A DNA stretch of 64,000 nucleotides from Tannerella sp. (GCA_031285565.1 JAITVY010000105.1:1-64000), one strand, 5' to 3'. Shown: positions 31,557-40,844, counted from the stretch's first letter. Program-made: numbers and translations. The notes: generated by a model not told the origin, from the sequence alone.

Positions 31557-34211
31557 TTAATAACTTAGCCTATATTTACCGCTTTCTAAAACAAGTATAT
31601 TTGATTTTGTCTTTTCAGATTGTTTTTCATTCAGTGTATATTCTGTTATGGTTACAGGTAACACGACATTAGCTGTACTGCCCGGTGGTATGGTTATTTC
31701 CATGTTCATTTTGTTTTCTTTGATCTCCCAGTTGACACTTAATAAGCCATAAGGTGTTTCTTTGGATGTTTTTGCCCAGGTGATGCCTGCCGGTATCTGT
31801 GGATTGATCCATATCAACTTATAACCCGGTTGATGCTCATCTGGGCGGATGCCACCTATTGCCTGATAGAACCAGGAGCCGATGCCGTTATAGCAATTGT
31901 GCAACCGGCTACGCGCTCCGTCCCAATGTTCCCATGTTGCAGTAGCGCCGTTGTCGATCATATAGAGGTATCCGGGATAATCCCTTTTTTTCAACATGGA
32001 ATAGATAAAGTCCGGTTGGTTGTTTTTAACAGCCCACTCGGTAATAACAGGTATACCAACCAGTCCGCAGGCCAGGTGTCCCTGTCGGTTTTGTTCCGTT
32101 TCTTCGAATAGATGTTGGGTAACTTTTTCTAATAAAGGTTGAGGGGTTACTCCCGATAGCATTGGGTATACAAGGTCGATTTGCGATCCGGTGCTATAGA
32201 TGCCTTTTTCTTCCGAATAAAAAGCTTCCTGTATTCGTTTTTGCAGGCTGCTTCTTTTATCGGTATACAGCTTTGCGTCTTCCGGCTTCCCAAGAAAAGT
32301 CGCAATCTTTTCCATTGTTTCATAACAGACACTGATAAAGCTGTTATTTACTACACCTATAGAGGCCGGATTGGTCTGGTCGATACCTCTCGGACAAGCC
32401 CAGTCACCCAGATACCAGCCTCGGTAGGGGGTGTCGGGCCATGGCTCTAACAGTCCGTCGACCGTATATTTATCTACGTAGCTTAACCAGTGTTGCATTA
32501 CCGGATAGTATTTTTCTATCAGGCGGCTGTCTCCATAATTCACATATGTCCGCCAGGAAGCAGTAATAATAAATCCGCACCAATAAGGTCCGCCACCTGC
32601 CGGATAGGGGTTTGGCGCCGTATGCGGCATACCCCCGTCTTCGCGGATGCAGTCCGCCCATGCCTGCATCCAGTTTGAGTATAAAGGAGAAAGATCAAAC
32701 ATCGTCTGCGCCGTTTCGGTTGAGGCATTGCCGTCGCCGCCGTATCCCAGACGTTCCAGTTGTGTACAGTCCACCAAATATCCTCCCAGACTCAGGTTGC
32801 GAAGCGTATACTGAAACATATCATGGATGGCATTCATATCGGCATCGGAGCATTCAAAAGAAGATGTCTGCCTGAAATCCGTCTGGATAAGGTGGGCTGC
32901 AATATGGTTTATTTCGGGAGGAGTTGCCAGATTGGAGATTTGTATATACTGGAAACCGTGGTAATTAAATTTGCTGCAGAATGTTTCATTTGCTTTGCCC
33001 GAGGCAATATAACGGTCTTCCTGGTTTTGCGAAGCCGGATTTCCCTGTTCGTCCAGATGATCGGCATACGTCAGGATAATTTCCTGTCCCGGAGTTAATG
33101 CAGGAAACTTTATTTCCGCCCAACCGGTCAGTGCCTGTCCCATATCGGCCAGCCATACACTATCTGAAAGTTGTGTGATCTTTATAGCTTTTATGGTTTC
33201 CGTGATACGATTTTCTTCCGTCATTTGCGGGGATATGGCATGTGCCGGAACGTCTATTTCTACTACTGCATGCCATGATAGTTTATCAAGGGAAGAAATG
33301 GTCATATCTTCCGGTAGTACGGATGCATCGATATGCTCGCCACCGAACTGAAGTGGTCGCCATGAGCCGATGCTTGCATACCCGCTTTCTGTTGCCAGCC
33401 AGGATTGATCAGAAACAATTAAAGTTTTCCATCTGTCTTCCTGCTCTGCTTTTAACCAGACTTTAGCTAACGGTCCGTCGTATGCATCCAGCAATCCCGG
33501 ACGATACCAACCCTGTCCGAGCCATACTACCAAATCGTTATTTCCTTCGTTTACATACGATGTGATATCGTAGGTATTATATAAAGAACGTTTATTCATT
33601 TGGGATACAGCAGGTGTGAGTACATGATCTCCTACTTTTTTCCCGTTGATATAAACTTCATGGTAACCCAATGAGTTTACATATAGCAGTATTTTCCCTG
33701 TTTTTTCGCTGACTTCAAATTTTTTTCGCAACAATGGACTTTGCGGGTTACCTGTTTCTTTTGGATACCCGATATATTGTGCGGTATGGATTTCATTTTC
33801 CGACAGGCCTGTTCCGAAACATGCTGTTTCGCTCCATTCAGTTGCATTATCAGCCGTATCCCAAACACGGACTTTCCAGTATGCCAGAGGTTCACCGGTC
33901 AGGTCTTTTCCGGCATATTTAATCATTACAGATGCCGGAGAGAGGTTTTTCCCGGAATCCCACAGATCGGTTTTCCCCTCCTCCAGTAAAGCCGGATTTG
34001 TTGCAACCAGAACCTGGAAAGCGATTTGTTTTTCTCCGTCCTGACCGGCTTTCAGTTTCCAACTCAAATGGGGTGTTGTGTGACCGATACTTAACGGATT
34101 TTGCAGGTTTTCGCAACGGAGATCATAAAGGGTATGTTTGGGGGAATCATTACAGCCGATTAGAAAACAAATCAGACATAATATAACAGATAAAGGTGTT
34201 ATTCGGGACAT
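31557..34211 (-). CDS. GH78 alpha-L-rhamnosidase
   Basis: An 884-residue lipoprotein (signal ILCLICFLIGC, Cys at 20) that removes terminal alpha-L-rhamnose from plant glycans or glycosides. Domains in order: Fn3/Ig-like (LYDLRCENLQNPLSIGHTTP onward, 28-130), N-terminal jelly roll (PLLRKKFEVSEKTGKILLYV to ~310), a second beta domain (~310-440), the (alpha/alpha)6 barrel (~450-800) and a C-terminal beta sandwich. The catalytic region DCTQLERLGYGGDGNAST (near 490) matches the usual DER-W-GD box with its acidic residue. GATATWEHWDGARSRLHNCY (near 775) holds the general base Glu. A good promoter lies upstream. Confidence 0.93.
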   Translation of the reverse strand: MSRITPLSVILCLICFLIGCNDSPKHTLYDLRCENLQNPLSIGHTTPHLSWKLKAGQDGEKQIAFQVLVATNPALLEEGKTDLWDSGKNLSPASVMIKYAGKDLTGEPLAYWKVRVWDTADNATEWSETACFGTGLSENEIHTAQYIGYPKETGNPQSPLLRKKFEVSEKTGKILLYVNSLGYHEVYINGKKVGDHVLTPAVSQMNKRSLYNTYDITSYVNEGNNDLVVWLGQGWYRPGLLDAYDGPLAKVWLKAEQEDRWKTLIVSDQSWLATESGYASIGSWRPLQFGGEHIDASVLPEDMTISSLDKLSWHAVVEIDVPAHAISPQMTEENRITETIKAIKITQLSDSVWLADMGQALTGWAEIKFPALTPGQEIILTYADHLDEQGNPASQNQEDRYIASGKANETFCSKFNYHGFQYIQISNLATPPEINHIAAHLIQTDFRQTSSFECSDADMNAIHDMFQYTLRNLSLGGYLVDCTQLERLGYGGDGNASTETAQTMFDLSPLYSNWMQAWADCIREDGGMPHTAPNPYPAGGGPYWCGFIITASWRTYVNYGDSRLIEKYYPVMQHWLSYVDKYTVDGLLEPWPDTPYRGWYLGDWACPRGIDQTNPASIGVVNNSFISVCYETMEKIATFLGKPEDAKLYTDKRSSLQKRIQEAFYSEEKGIYSTGSQIDLVYPMLSGVTPQPLLEKVTQHLFEETEQNRQGHLACGLVGIPVITEWAVKNNQPDFIYSMLKKRDYPGYLYMIDNGATATWEHWDGARSRLHNCYNGIGSWFYQAIGGIRPDEHQPGYKLIWINPQIPAGITWAKTSKETPYGLLSVNWEIKENKMNMEITIPPGSTANVVLPVTITEYTLNEKQSEKTKSNILVLESGKYRLSY

Positions 34212-34248
34212 AGATATAGTTATTTAAGATTCAAAGTACATTATTTGT

Positions 34249-34278
34249 CAAATATACGATTAATGGACTTTATATCAA
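34249..34278 (-). promoter_or_regulatory. Promoter of the rhamnosidase gene
   Basis: On the minus strand TTG (34278-34276), a 19-nt spacer and TATATTTG (34256-34249) match the Bacteroides consensus. The leader is about 30 nt. Confidence 0.7.
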
Positions 34279-34347
34279 TGAATCGGCAAAAAAACTATAT
34301 TCTTTTTTAACAAAGGTCTTTCTTTTCCTTGCCGGTGAATTTTCCTG

Positions 34348-35034
34348 TTATGGTTTGCAGTAAAGGTATTCTCCGGAATTTACGCGCCCGACAATAGAAT
34401 CTGCAAATTCTTTTTTGATGATAAACAGAGATACGAACGGCTCAAACGTTTCATAAAAACGTCCTGGTTCATACTCGAGCGATCGAATCTGTATGTGGTC
34501 TACCGGGTTTTCGCCAAGTATTCCGGAAGGAAAAACTATTTTTACCAGTTGATCCCCTGCATCCCATGTGTAAATGCTGTTGGGCACATTGAAAAACTTT
34601 CGTTCATTCATTTGGGGCTTTCCGTATTGTTTATTGCACTGGTTAATGGTTTCTGTTATTTCAGCTTTAAGTTGCTTGGATTTCTCTTCCGGATTTCCTT
34701 CGATTACCTGTGGTTCCGAAGCAGAAATGGCGGAAAGGTGATCGTCTAAATCCGTAACCATACTCATTTTCTTGAAACTGAGACTACCGAAGACGGCAGT
34801 TGTAGTTAGCGAACCCCGTTGACTGTAGAGAATACCCCGGCGGTTGTTTTCATCTTCGCTCAGGTATTCAGCTTCTATCCGGATATATGGTGATGACGTT
34901 TTTGAATAAAACTGCTCGGCGTTGGTTGAAAAATCAGGAGCCGTAAGATCGTATGGCTTTTCGCCAAGGTATTCAGGTTGACTGACTGTACACGATAGGC
35001 TAAGGAGGCATATACAGATAATTTTCGTTAGCAT
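34348..35034 (-). CDS. Hypothetical lipoprotein
   Basis: A 228-residue protein read from MLTKIICICLLSLSCTVSQP (35034), which gives a standard lipobox; an upstream ATG at 35070 would add twelve polar residues. Recognisable stretches such as TSSPYIRIEAEYLSEDENNR and FVSLFIIKKEFADSIVGRVN do not match a family I know. The gene is alone, 136 bases before the rhamnosidase promoter region. Location is probably the outer membrane; function unknown. Confidence 0.65.
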   Translation of the reverse strand: MLTKIICICLLSLSCTVSQPEYLGEKPYDLTAPDFSTNAEQFYSKTSSPYIRIEAEYLSEDENNRRGILYSQRGSLTTTAVFGSLSFKKMSMVTDLDDHLSAISASEPQVIEGNPEEKSKQLKAEITETINQCNKQYGKPQMNERKFFNVPNSIYTWDAGDQLVKIVFPSGILGENPVDHIQIRSLEYEPGRFYETFEPFVSLFIIKKEFADSIVGRVNSGEYLYCKP

Positions 35035-35070
35035 AAATAGTGTCTTGTAATTGAACTTATTCAGCATCAT

Positions 35071-35522
35071 TTTTTCGATTATTAGAAACTGTTTTGAATT
35101 TTATCCGGTGATAAATCAAGCTGATTTTTTGTTTAGCTGTGCATGGATGTTTATGAGCATAGCGGGCTATGTGATTATACAGCCAGGTGCAGATGGGCGA
35201 AAAAGAAGCCTGATTTAGCCCGGGATATAAAATAAAAATATATTTCATAAAATTCAAAACGGTTTCTAAGTCTGCAAAAGTACGGAAAGTGTTTAAACCT
35301 GCATAGAGTATTAACAAAAAAGCCATAACGACTCATTCTTACCAAACTCGTATTTAATATCTTATAAAACCATCCGTTAACAGAATTGATTTTAGCAATG
35401 TGGCTTGTTTTTATGTTTTTGCTTCAGAAATCTTTACCAAAATTCTTTGCAATATAAAGAAATTTTCGTAACTTTAATTATTCTAACTCTTATCCAAAAC
35501 TAAGAAGCAGTTTGTCAAATAA
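35071..35522. other. Gene-free stretch between divergent lipoprotein genes
   Basis: A short open frame on the minus strand (35057-35326) overlaps the lipoprotein start and has unlikely composition, so I do not call it. AT-rich sequence and no clear promoter pair or repeat were seen. Confidence 0.5.
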
Positions 35523-36881
35523 ATGAATGAAATTATGATAACGAGAGATTCATTGTTAAAATTGTTTGCCGGTTTATTATGCTTTTGCTTACAGATGGGT
35601 TGCAGTGATGATAATGATCCGTTACCTAAAAGTTCGGATATCACCATTGAAATTAAGGAAGAAGGATTTTTTGCCGTCGTAGATGTATCGGTCATAGGTG
35701 TACCACAGAATAAAATAGAAGAATGTGGTATTGAGTGGGATATTGCTCTTACCGGAACTCAAAGGTTGATTGGAGAAAAAGACCATACGATGAAACAGGA
35801 GGGTGGTAGTTTATCCTATACTTTCCGGATTTTCCCCTGGAGCCATTTTATGGCGCCAACCTATTATAATACTGACTGCAAAATCTTTGCAACGCCCTAT
35901 GTGCGTATAAATGGTCAGACCATTAAAGGTAACAGGAAAAACCAGAACATAAAAAACGATACAAATGTATACTTATGGACACACAAAAGCGAGGTCGTAG
36001 ATAATTCTGACATCCGGCTTCCCGGAAAATTTAGCTACACAGGCCGATTAAGGATCGAAGAATGTGGGGTCTATTGGTCTGAAAATGAGAGTGACGATCT
36101 GGTGGATTACACAAAATGTAAAAGTCCGGACACAACTCCTGAATTTTTTGTTACTATTCCCGGTATCGCACACTTAAAAAGTGTCTATATGGTTGGTTAT
36201 ACAGAGACTGCATTGGGAACATTCTATTCCGGCCCATCTAAAGTCTATCTTCCTGGTGATGAAGTAACGATTTCTATTGATTCGGAAGTAAAAGATGTTA
36301 CATTTGAACGGCTTACCGTATCGGCTCATTGCACGGTAGAGAATCCGGCCGCTTATCCGATTACAGAACGTGGATTTTGTTATTTTCCTTACTCCAGTAG
36401 CAGCTCACCCACAGTGAATGATAGTAAAGTCACAGTCGAACCGGGTAACGGAGCCTTTACTGCTAGTATCACCGGGCTGAAACCTTTTACTTATTACACG
36501 ATCAGGGCATATGCAATAAGCAACGGACGGGTCACTTATTCAGAACGCATCAGTAAATATACGGTATATTCAGATATGTTTACTCCGTATAATAGGTTGA
36601 ATACGGCAGAGGTAGATCCGTATCAACAAGGGCAGGTTTTACTGGAAGGGACGATTACCAATGATTGTGGATATATGGTTACAGAACGGGGTTTTTGCTA
36701 TAATGCTTTGGGGCAGACGCCTACTATTAATCATTATAAAGTAATAGCAGACGGTGTAGGTTTAGGTACATTCGAAGCTGCAGTAAAACTTTCTCCCGGA
36801 AAATATTTTTTCAAATCGTATGCCATAAATCAGGCAGGGGTTAGATACTCTTCGGATTACAAAGAAGTTGTTGTAAAATAA
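35523..36881 (+). CDS. Lipoprotein with repeated Fn3-like domains
   Basis: A 452-residue lipoprotein (LFAGLLCFCLQMGC, Cys near 27; starts at 35523 or 35535 possible). After a unique N-terminal region it carries at least two repeats of a Bacteroidota extracellular module: ITERGFCYFPYSSSSSPTVN with ASITGLKPFTYYTIRAYAIS (about 280-345), and VTERGFCYNALGQTPTINHY with SPGKYFFKSYAINQAGVRYS (about 380-445). A more distant unit occurs near 175 (IEECGVYWSENESDD). The ERGFCY...YYxRAYAxxxxGxxYS layout is typical of surface adhesion or glycan-contact proteins. No enzyme domain is present. Confidence 0.8.
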   Translation: MNEIMITRDSLLKLFAGLLCFCLQMGCSDDNDPLPKSSDITIEIKEEGFFAVVDVSVIGVPQNKIEECGIEWDIALTGTQRLIGEKDHTMKQEGGSLSYTFRIFPWSHFMAPTYYNTDCKIFATPYVRINGQTIKGNRKNQNIKNDTNVYLWTHKSEVVDNSDIRLPGKFSYTGRLRIEECGVYWSENESDDLVDYTKCKSPDTTPEFFVTIPGIAHLKSVYMVGYTETALGTFYSGPSKVYLPGDEVTISIDSEVKDVTFERLTVSAHCTVENPAAYPITERGFCYFPYSSSSSPTVNDSKVTVEPGNGAFTASITGLKPFTYYTIRAYAISNGRVTYSERISKYTVYSDMFTPYNRLNTAEVDPYQQGQVLLEGTITNDCGYMVTERGFCYNALGQTPTINHYKVIADGVGLGTFEAAVKLSPGKYFFKSYAINQAGVRYSSDYKEVVVK

Positions 36882-36894
36882 AAGTCTGATAAAA

Positions 36895-36935
36895 TAAAAA
36901 ATCTGCGCCGCTAAGTAAGCCGGCGCAGATCAAAA
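36895..36935. terminator. Bidirectional terminator
   Basis: ATCTGCGCCG and CGGCGCAGAT form a perfect 10-bp stem (36901-36930) between the ends of two convergent genes. On the minus strand it is followed by TTTTTTATTTT, so it mainly ends the oxidoreductase transcript. Confidence 0.9.
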
Positions 36936-36962
36936 ACAGTTTATTATTTTAACATAACGCTT

Positions 36963-38345
36963 TTACAAAATCCTTGTATACGGTTTTTCCACCTGCAACT
37001 GGATGGTTGTTAAATCTGCAATATTTACAGGTTGTTTAGAAGCAATACTGTTGCGGGCAGCTATCCCGATCAGGCACGATAAAGCGCCATCCCTTGCACC
37101 TGCACATTGTTTGAACGGATCCGGGATATTTGGCAGGAAGATCTGATCCTGTAGCAAAGCATCTCCACCTCCATGACCGGATGTGCCATGTGGAACCTGT
37201 ATATATTCCCGCTTGGAGAAGTTTTTGAACACGATGATCTCGTCATAGTTTTTATCACTTACCGGTTTCGATTCCTCTATCCATGCATCGATACGTCCTT
37301 TTGTACCGTTGAATGCAATGCGGTATCCTTCGTAAGGTGAGTAGGTGGTCAGGGAATAAGCCACCTGTACCCCGTTTTTGTACTTTATGGTAGCCGCCAT
37401 CTTATCAAAGATGTTAATGTCGTTTTTGAACACACAACCATCCCGCAGATATCCGTCATGTTTTTCGTTATCGGTATAGAGCATTTTGTAATATGGGTTT
37501 TTGTCCACATCCCAGTAGAAGTCGCACTTTTGGGTATGTGGGCAGTTACGGCAGTTTTCAGCGCGGAAAGACCCGTTCTTCCCGTAGAAATCTAATGCAC
37601 CTGCCCCATAAACGGTTTCTGGATCGCTGTCGATCCACCAGTTCAGCAGGTCGAAATGATGTGTGGCTTTGTGTAACCATAGTGAACCGCTTTCTTCTAC
37701 CAGCCGGTGCCACCGCCTGAAGTAATCTGCCCCGTGCGAGGTGTCGAGGTACCAGTGGAAGTCGACTGATGTTAATTCACCAATTGTACCTTCCCTGAGT
37801 AATTCCCATATTTTCGCCCGGTGTGGTGAATAGCGGTAGTTGAATGTAACGCGGCATTGTTTGCCGGTACGTTTTTCTGCATCGATGATGGCCTGCACCT
37901 TACGTTCGTCGATAGTCATCGGTTTTTCGGTCAGTACGTTGCATCCCATATCCATTGCCTTGACGATGAAATCATGATGAGTGGAATCTTTTGTACATAC
38001 GATCAACAGATCGGGTTTTGATTCTTTCATCATCTTTTCGAAGTCGGTATAGGTAGGGCAATCCACCCCGATGTATTCTTTGCCTGCTTGTAGGCGTCCG
38101 GGATTGATATCGCATAACCCTACAAACGTTAAGTTATCGGAGTAGCGTTTTACGAGGTCGCGTCCCCACATACCACATCCCCTGGAGCCGGTACCAATGA
38201 GTGCCACTTTTAATTTGTTTCCCGGGGCAGTGTAGGAGGGAGCTGTTGCTGAAGCTGCCTGTATGGTTTCTCCCGGATTGATGAGTGCGCTTCCGGCGAT
38301 CATACCGGAGGTAGCTAAGAAGTTTCGTCGTGAAATTTTTGTCAT
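36963..38345 (-). CDS. Gfo/Idh/MocA-family oxidoreductase, Tat-exported
   Basis: A 460-residue protein. The twin-arginine signal SRRNFLATSGMIAGSALI (5-22) sends the folded, cofactor-bound enzyme to the periplasm. The Rossmann start KVALIGTGSRGCGMWGRDLV (near 45) binds NAD(P). VLTEKPMTIDERKVQAII (near 137) holds the conserved EKP lysine. The C-terminal half has ESGSLWLHKATHHFDLLNWW (near 217) with His residues of the active site, and a CRNCPHTQKC stretch (near 260), which may bind metal. The substrate is probably a sugar or glycan-derived polyol. GH109-type glycosidases share this fold, but I see no reason to prefer that. Confidence 0.9.
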   Translation of the reverse strand: MTKISRRNFLATSGMIAGSALINPGETIQAASATAPSYTAPGNKLKVALIGTGSRGCGMWGRDLVKRYSDNLTFVGLCDINPGRLQAGKEYIGVDCPTYTDFEKMMKESKPDLLIVCTKDSTHHDFIVKAMDMGCNVLTEKPMTIDERKVQAIIDAEKRTGKQCRVTFNYRYSPHRAKIWELLREGTIGELTSVDFHWYLDTSHGADYFRRWHRLVEESGSLWLHKATHHFDLLNWWIDSDPETVYGAGALDFYGKNGSFRAENCRNCPHTQKCDFYWDVDKNPYYKMLYTDNEKHDGYLRDGCVFKNDINIFDKMAATIKYKNGVQVAYSLTTYSPYEGYRIAFNGTKGRIDAWIEESKPVSDKNYDEIIVFKNFSKREYIQVPHGTSGHGGGDALLQDQIFLPNIPDPFKQCAGARDGALSCLIGIAARNSIASKQPVNIADLTTIQLQVEKPYTRIL

Positions 38346-38388
38346 AGCTTTGTGTTTTATAAGTATGATATTATTGCTTAGTTGGTTA

Positions 38389-38396
38389 CAAATATA
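38389..38396 (-). promoter_or_regulatory. -7 box of the oxidoreductase gene, within a repeated element
   Basis: The minus strand reads TATATTTG, 43 nt before the ATG at 38345. The box forms the edge of the repeat element at 38389-38455. A -33 TTTG is absent at 19 nt. Confidence 0.55.
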
Positions 38397-38455
38397 ATCA
38401 AGCCGAGGGCAGAATTGAGCTTGTTCAAGTTATGCCAAGGCGAAGTTTATATTCT
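38389..38455. repeat. Divergent copy of the promoter-bearing hairpin element
   Basis: CAAATATAATCAAGCCGAGG opens this copy. It continues with a small hairpin (TTGAGCTTGTTCAA) and ends AAGGCGAAGTTTATA. It matches the better-preserved element at 39203-39277 in order and orientation. Confidence 0.6.
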
Positions 38456-38482
38456 ACAAATATAGTTAATTAAAATATTTTT

Positions 38483-39175
38483 TTATAAGACTATTTGTCT
38501 AAGTTGCGATAATTCCAGCAATTGTACTTTTTTTCCATCAACATGTATAAGGCCTTCTTTAATCATTTTATTAATTTCTTTTGACAGTGCGGGGCGGGTA
38601 ACGCATAGATAATCCGCCAATTGAGAATGGTTGTGCTCAATAGTAACCCAATCCTTTTCCGGTCGTTTTTTTTCAAGTAAGTAAACAATAAAACGGTTGC
38701 GAATGCTTTTTTGCGTTAATGCCCGCAGGCGTGTAACTGTACATTTGTTACAATTACCGGTTACGCATAAAAAGTTTTTCAGCAGGTTGGGCTCTTCGCT
38801 GATCAATTTGAATAATGAGTCTTTGGTTGCTTTCAGTAAGGTCCCTTTAATAGTCACAGTAAAAGTAGCCGGAAGTGTGTTGTCTTTGCTGAAAAGATGT
38901 GGAGTCGCAAATGCACGGGGGGCAATAATATCTTCAATCATTACATTATTACCCCATCCATCGATAATATCTACCCGGAGTTGTCCTTCCAATAAAATAT
39001 ATAGTGATTTGCAAGGAGTATCCTGCCTGGCTATAATCTCATTTTTGGCAATGTCGTAGATCTGAAAATCAAGCCTGTCTAAGATACTTGTTTTAATGTT
39101 GTCGGGTAAACCCTCGAATAACGGTATCTGAAATAAGATTTTTTGATGTTTTTCCGTCAAACAAACTGCTTCCAT
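38483..39175 (-). CDS. Crp/Fnr-family regulator, probably HcpR-like
   Basis: A 230-residue regulator read from MEAVCLTEKHQKILFQIPLF (39175); the promoter's position just upstream argues against the longer frame from 39193. Residues ~15-125 form the cyclic-nucleotide-binding fold (EIIARQDTPCKSLYILLEGQ). Cysteines lie in FLCVTGNCNKCTVTRL (near 140), before the dimer helix. The C-terminal HTH is HSQLADYLCVTRPALSKEIN (near 185). Crp/Fnr relatives called HcpR control nitrosative-stress and nitrite genes in Bacteroidota. The neighbouring porin and nrf genes carry a shared palindrome, so this protein is the likely activator. Confidence 0.88.
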   Translation of the reverse strand: MEAVCLTEKHQKILFQIPLFEGLPDNIKTSILDRLDFQIYDIAKNEIIARQDTPCKSLYILLEGQLRVDIIDGWGNNVMIEDIIAPRAFATPHLFSKDNTLPATFTVTIKGTLLKATKDSLFKLISEEPNLLKNFLCVTGNCNKCTVTRLRALTQKSIRNRFIVYLLEKKRPEKDWVTIEHNHSQLADYLCVTRPALSKEINKMIKEGLIHVDGKKVQLLELSQLRQIVL

Positions 39176-39202
39176 GATATTATTCCATTTCAATTTTAAT
39201 CA

Positions 39203-39234
39203 CAAATATAGCGCAAGCCGAGAGCAATACAAAA
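39203..39234 (-). promoter_or_regulatory. Consensus promoter of the Crp/Fnr gene
   Basis: On the minus strand TTTTG (39234-39230), 19 nt, and TATATTTG (39210-39203) match the consensus. The start would be near 39197, favouring the ATG at 39175. The whole promoter is contained in the repeat described next. Confidence 0.75.
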
Positions 39235-39277
39235 CGAACTTGTTTGTTTTTTATTGTCAAGGCGCAGCCTATCTTCT
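39203..39277. repeat. Promoter-bearing hairpin element, full copy
   Basis: The element runs from CAAATATAGCGCAAGCC to GGCGCAGCCTATCTT. Its arms pair around the centre (CAATACAAAACGAAC against GTTTGTTTTTTATTG), and the outer parts GCGC...GGCGC also complement partly. The first 31 bases after C39203 recur exactly at 39280-39310. Confidence 0.75.
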
Positions 39278-39279
39278 GA

Positions 39280-39310
39280 AAATATAGCGCAAGCCGAGAG
39301 CAATACAAAA
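39280..39310. repeat. Exact 31-bp partial copy of the element
   Basis: 39280-39310 is identical to 39204-39234. The base corresponding to the final G of TATATTTG is changed, so its -7 box is imperfect. After it, 39311-39418 holds short-period AT-rich sequence with AGTAGTCAAGTAGTC-like units and no gene. Confidence 0.85.
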
Positions 39311-39418
39311 TAAATCAGTAGTCAAGTAGTCACAGAAGTCATCAATCGCATTGCTCCTTAAAAGTCAAGTAGATTATTATTTCTATCTGGAAATTACAAG
39401 CTAAAATATTTTGCGAAG

Positions 39419-39436
39419 CGTAATTTAGATTACACT
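39419..39436 (+). promoter_or_regulatory. Crp/Fnr-type palindrome, porin promoter
   Basis: GCGTAAT-TTAG-ATTACAC, with matching half-sites GTAAT/ATTAC. Its centre (39427.5) lies 36.5 bases before the last base of a TTTG (39461-39464), the same distance as at nrfH. No -33 box is present. This fits an activator site near -41 to -43. Confidence 0.7.
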
Positions 39437-39490
39437 TTTTAATATTGAATTTTATTTTTTTTGCATATAACAAATTTAAATAAACGGCAT

Positions 39491-40774
39491 ATGAGAATTA
39501 AACTACTACCTATTTATACATTTTTTATAGCAAGCTGTTTTGCTTTGCAAGGGCAAAATGCTGATAACGAAACATCTATTTCTGTACAGATACGTCCACG
39601 TGCCGAATACCGTAACGGAGCAATATTTCCGCGTTATGAAGGTGAAGAAGCTGCCGGGTTTGTTAATAACCGGGCTCGTTTATCGCTGGATTATAGCAGG
39701 GATAAGCTTAGTATGAAAGTTTCGGGTCAACATGTAGGTGTGTGGGGACAAGATCCACAGGTTGATAAAAACGGTCGTTTTATGTTGAATGAGGCCTGGG
39801 CGAAACTGTATTTGACGCCTTCCTTTTTTGCGCAATTGGGACGTCAAAGTTTGATATATGACGATGAGCGGATTTTAGGAGGACTGGACTGGAATACATC
39901 GGGGCGTTTTCATGATGTATTAAAAGTCGGCTTTGAGAATAAACAAAATAAGTTGCATTTGATTTTAGCTTTTAATCAGAATGACGAGAAGGTTAATGGA
40001 GGTACATATTATGCTCCCGGCGGACAACCTTATAAACTGATGCAGACCTTATGGTATAATTACGCAAAATCTGATTTCTCTCTTTCTACTCTTTTTATGA
40101 ATCTGGGACAAGAGGGTGGTGATGCCGAGACTCAGACGGCTGATACGCGTTATTTACAGACATTTGGCACACATATCAATTATACTCCTGCAGCATGGAA
40201 ATTTCAGGGAACATTTTACTATCAAACAGGGAAAACGGTTGCAGACGTGAGTGTTTCAGCTTGGATGGCTGCATTGAAAGCTTCTTACCAGATTAACCAT
40301 CAATGGTCTGCTGGAATCGGAAGCGATTTTTTGAGCGGAGATAAGAATAGTGATAGTAAGTATAAGGCTTTTAATCCGTTGTATGGAACGCATCATAAGT
40401 TTTACGGATCAATGGATTATTTTTATGCTTCTTCTTTTATTAATGGTGTAAATCCCGGTTTATTGGATTTGTATGGAAATGTTGCATTTACTCCTTCTAA
40501 ATCACTTAACTTATCGCTTACTTATCATAATTTTAGTATAGCAAAGAAGGTTGAAGATAATTCGGGTAAGGAATTAAAAAAAGGGTTGGGATCGGAAATG
40601 GATTTTCAGTTGGATTGGACTATTATGAAAGATGTAAAGCTTTCGGGAGGTTATTCTGTTATGTTTGGAACAAAAACAATGGATTTTGTGAAAGGCGGGG
40701 ACCATAATAGCTGGCAGGACTGGGGATGGGTTTCATTGAATATAAGCCCCCGGGTGTTTTATGCGAAATGGTAA
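39491..40774 (+). CDS. Outer-membrane porin-like protein, alginate-export family type
   Basis: A 427-residue protein read from MRIKLLPIYTFFIASCFALQ (39491), which gives a normal signal peptide; ten residues upstream in frame lack one. The mature part is a large beta barrel with alternating strands: SVQIRPRAEYRNGAIFPRYE, NNRARLSLDYSRDKLSMKVS, FAQLGRQSLIYDDERILGGL, WFNYAK-like and INYTPAAWKFQGTFYYQTGK, ending in VSLNISPRVFYAKW. It fits the alginate-export/DUF1302-like barrels often found beside NrfHA in Bacteroidales and may let nitrite or another small anion through. Its promoter shares the palindrome with nrfH. Confidence 0.85.
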   Translation: MRIKLLPIYTFFIASCFALQGQNADNETSISVQIRPRAEYRNGAIFPRYEGEEAAGFVNNRARLSLDYSRDKLSMKVSGQHVGVWGQDPQVDKNGRFMLNEAWAKLYLTPSFFAQLGRQSLIYDDERILGGLDWNTSGRFHDVLKVGFENKQNKLHLILAFNQNDEKVNGGTYYAPGGQPYKLMQTLWYNYAKSDFSLSTLFMNLGQEGGDAETQTADTRYLQTFGTHINYTPAAWKFQGTFYYQTGKTVADVSVSAWMAALKASYQINHQWSAGIGSDFLSGDKNSDSKYKAFNPLYGTHHKFYGSMDYFYASSFINGVNPGLLDLYGNVAFTPSKSLNLSLTYHNFSIAKKVEDNSGKELKKGLGSEMDFQLDWTIMKDVKLSGGYSVMFGTKTMDFVKGGDHNSWQDWGWVSLNISPRVFYAKW

Positions 40775-40826
40775 ATCAATTGACAATTGACAATTTAATC
40801 ACTAATTAGTTGCATAAAAAATAAAT

Positions 40827-40844
40827 GTGTAATAATTATTACAC
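40827..40844 (+). promoter_or_regulatory. Crp/Fnr-type palindrome, nrf promoter
   Basis: GTGTAATAATTATTACAC is a perfect 18-bp palindrome. Its centre (40835.5) is 36.5 bases before the end of the -7 box TATTTTTG (40865-40872). There is no -33 element, so an activator is probably needed. Confidence 0.75.

Noticed and set aside
35057-35326. 89-codon minus-strand frame
   Set aside because: It overlaps the lipoprotein start in another frame, has no promoter or family match, and its composition looks like translated non-coding DNA.
36963-38345. GH109 glycosidase
   Set aside because: GH109 enzymes share the Gfo/Idh/MocA fold and Tat signal, but I could not identify features that separate them from dehydrogenases here.
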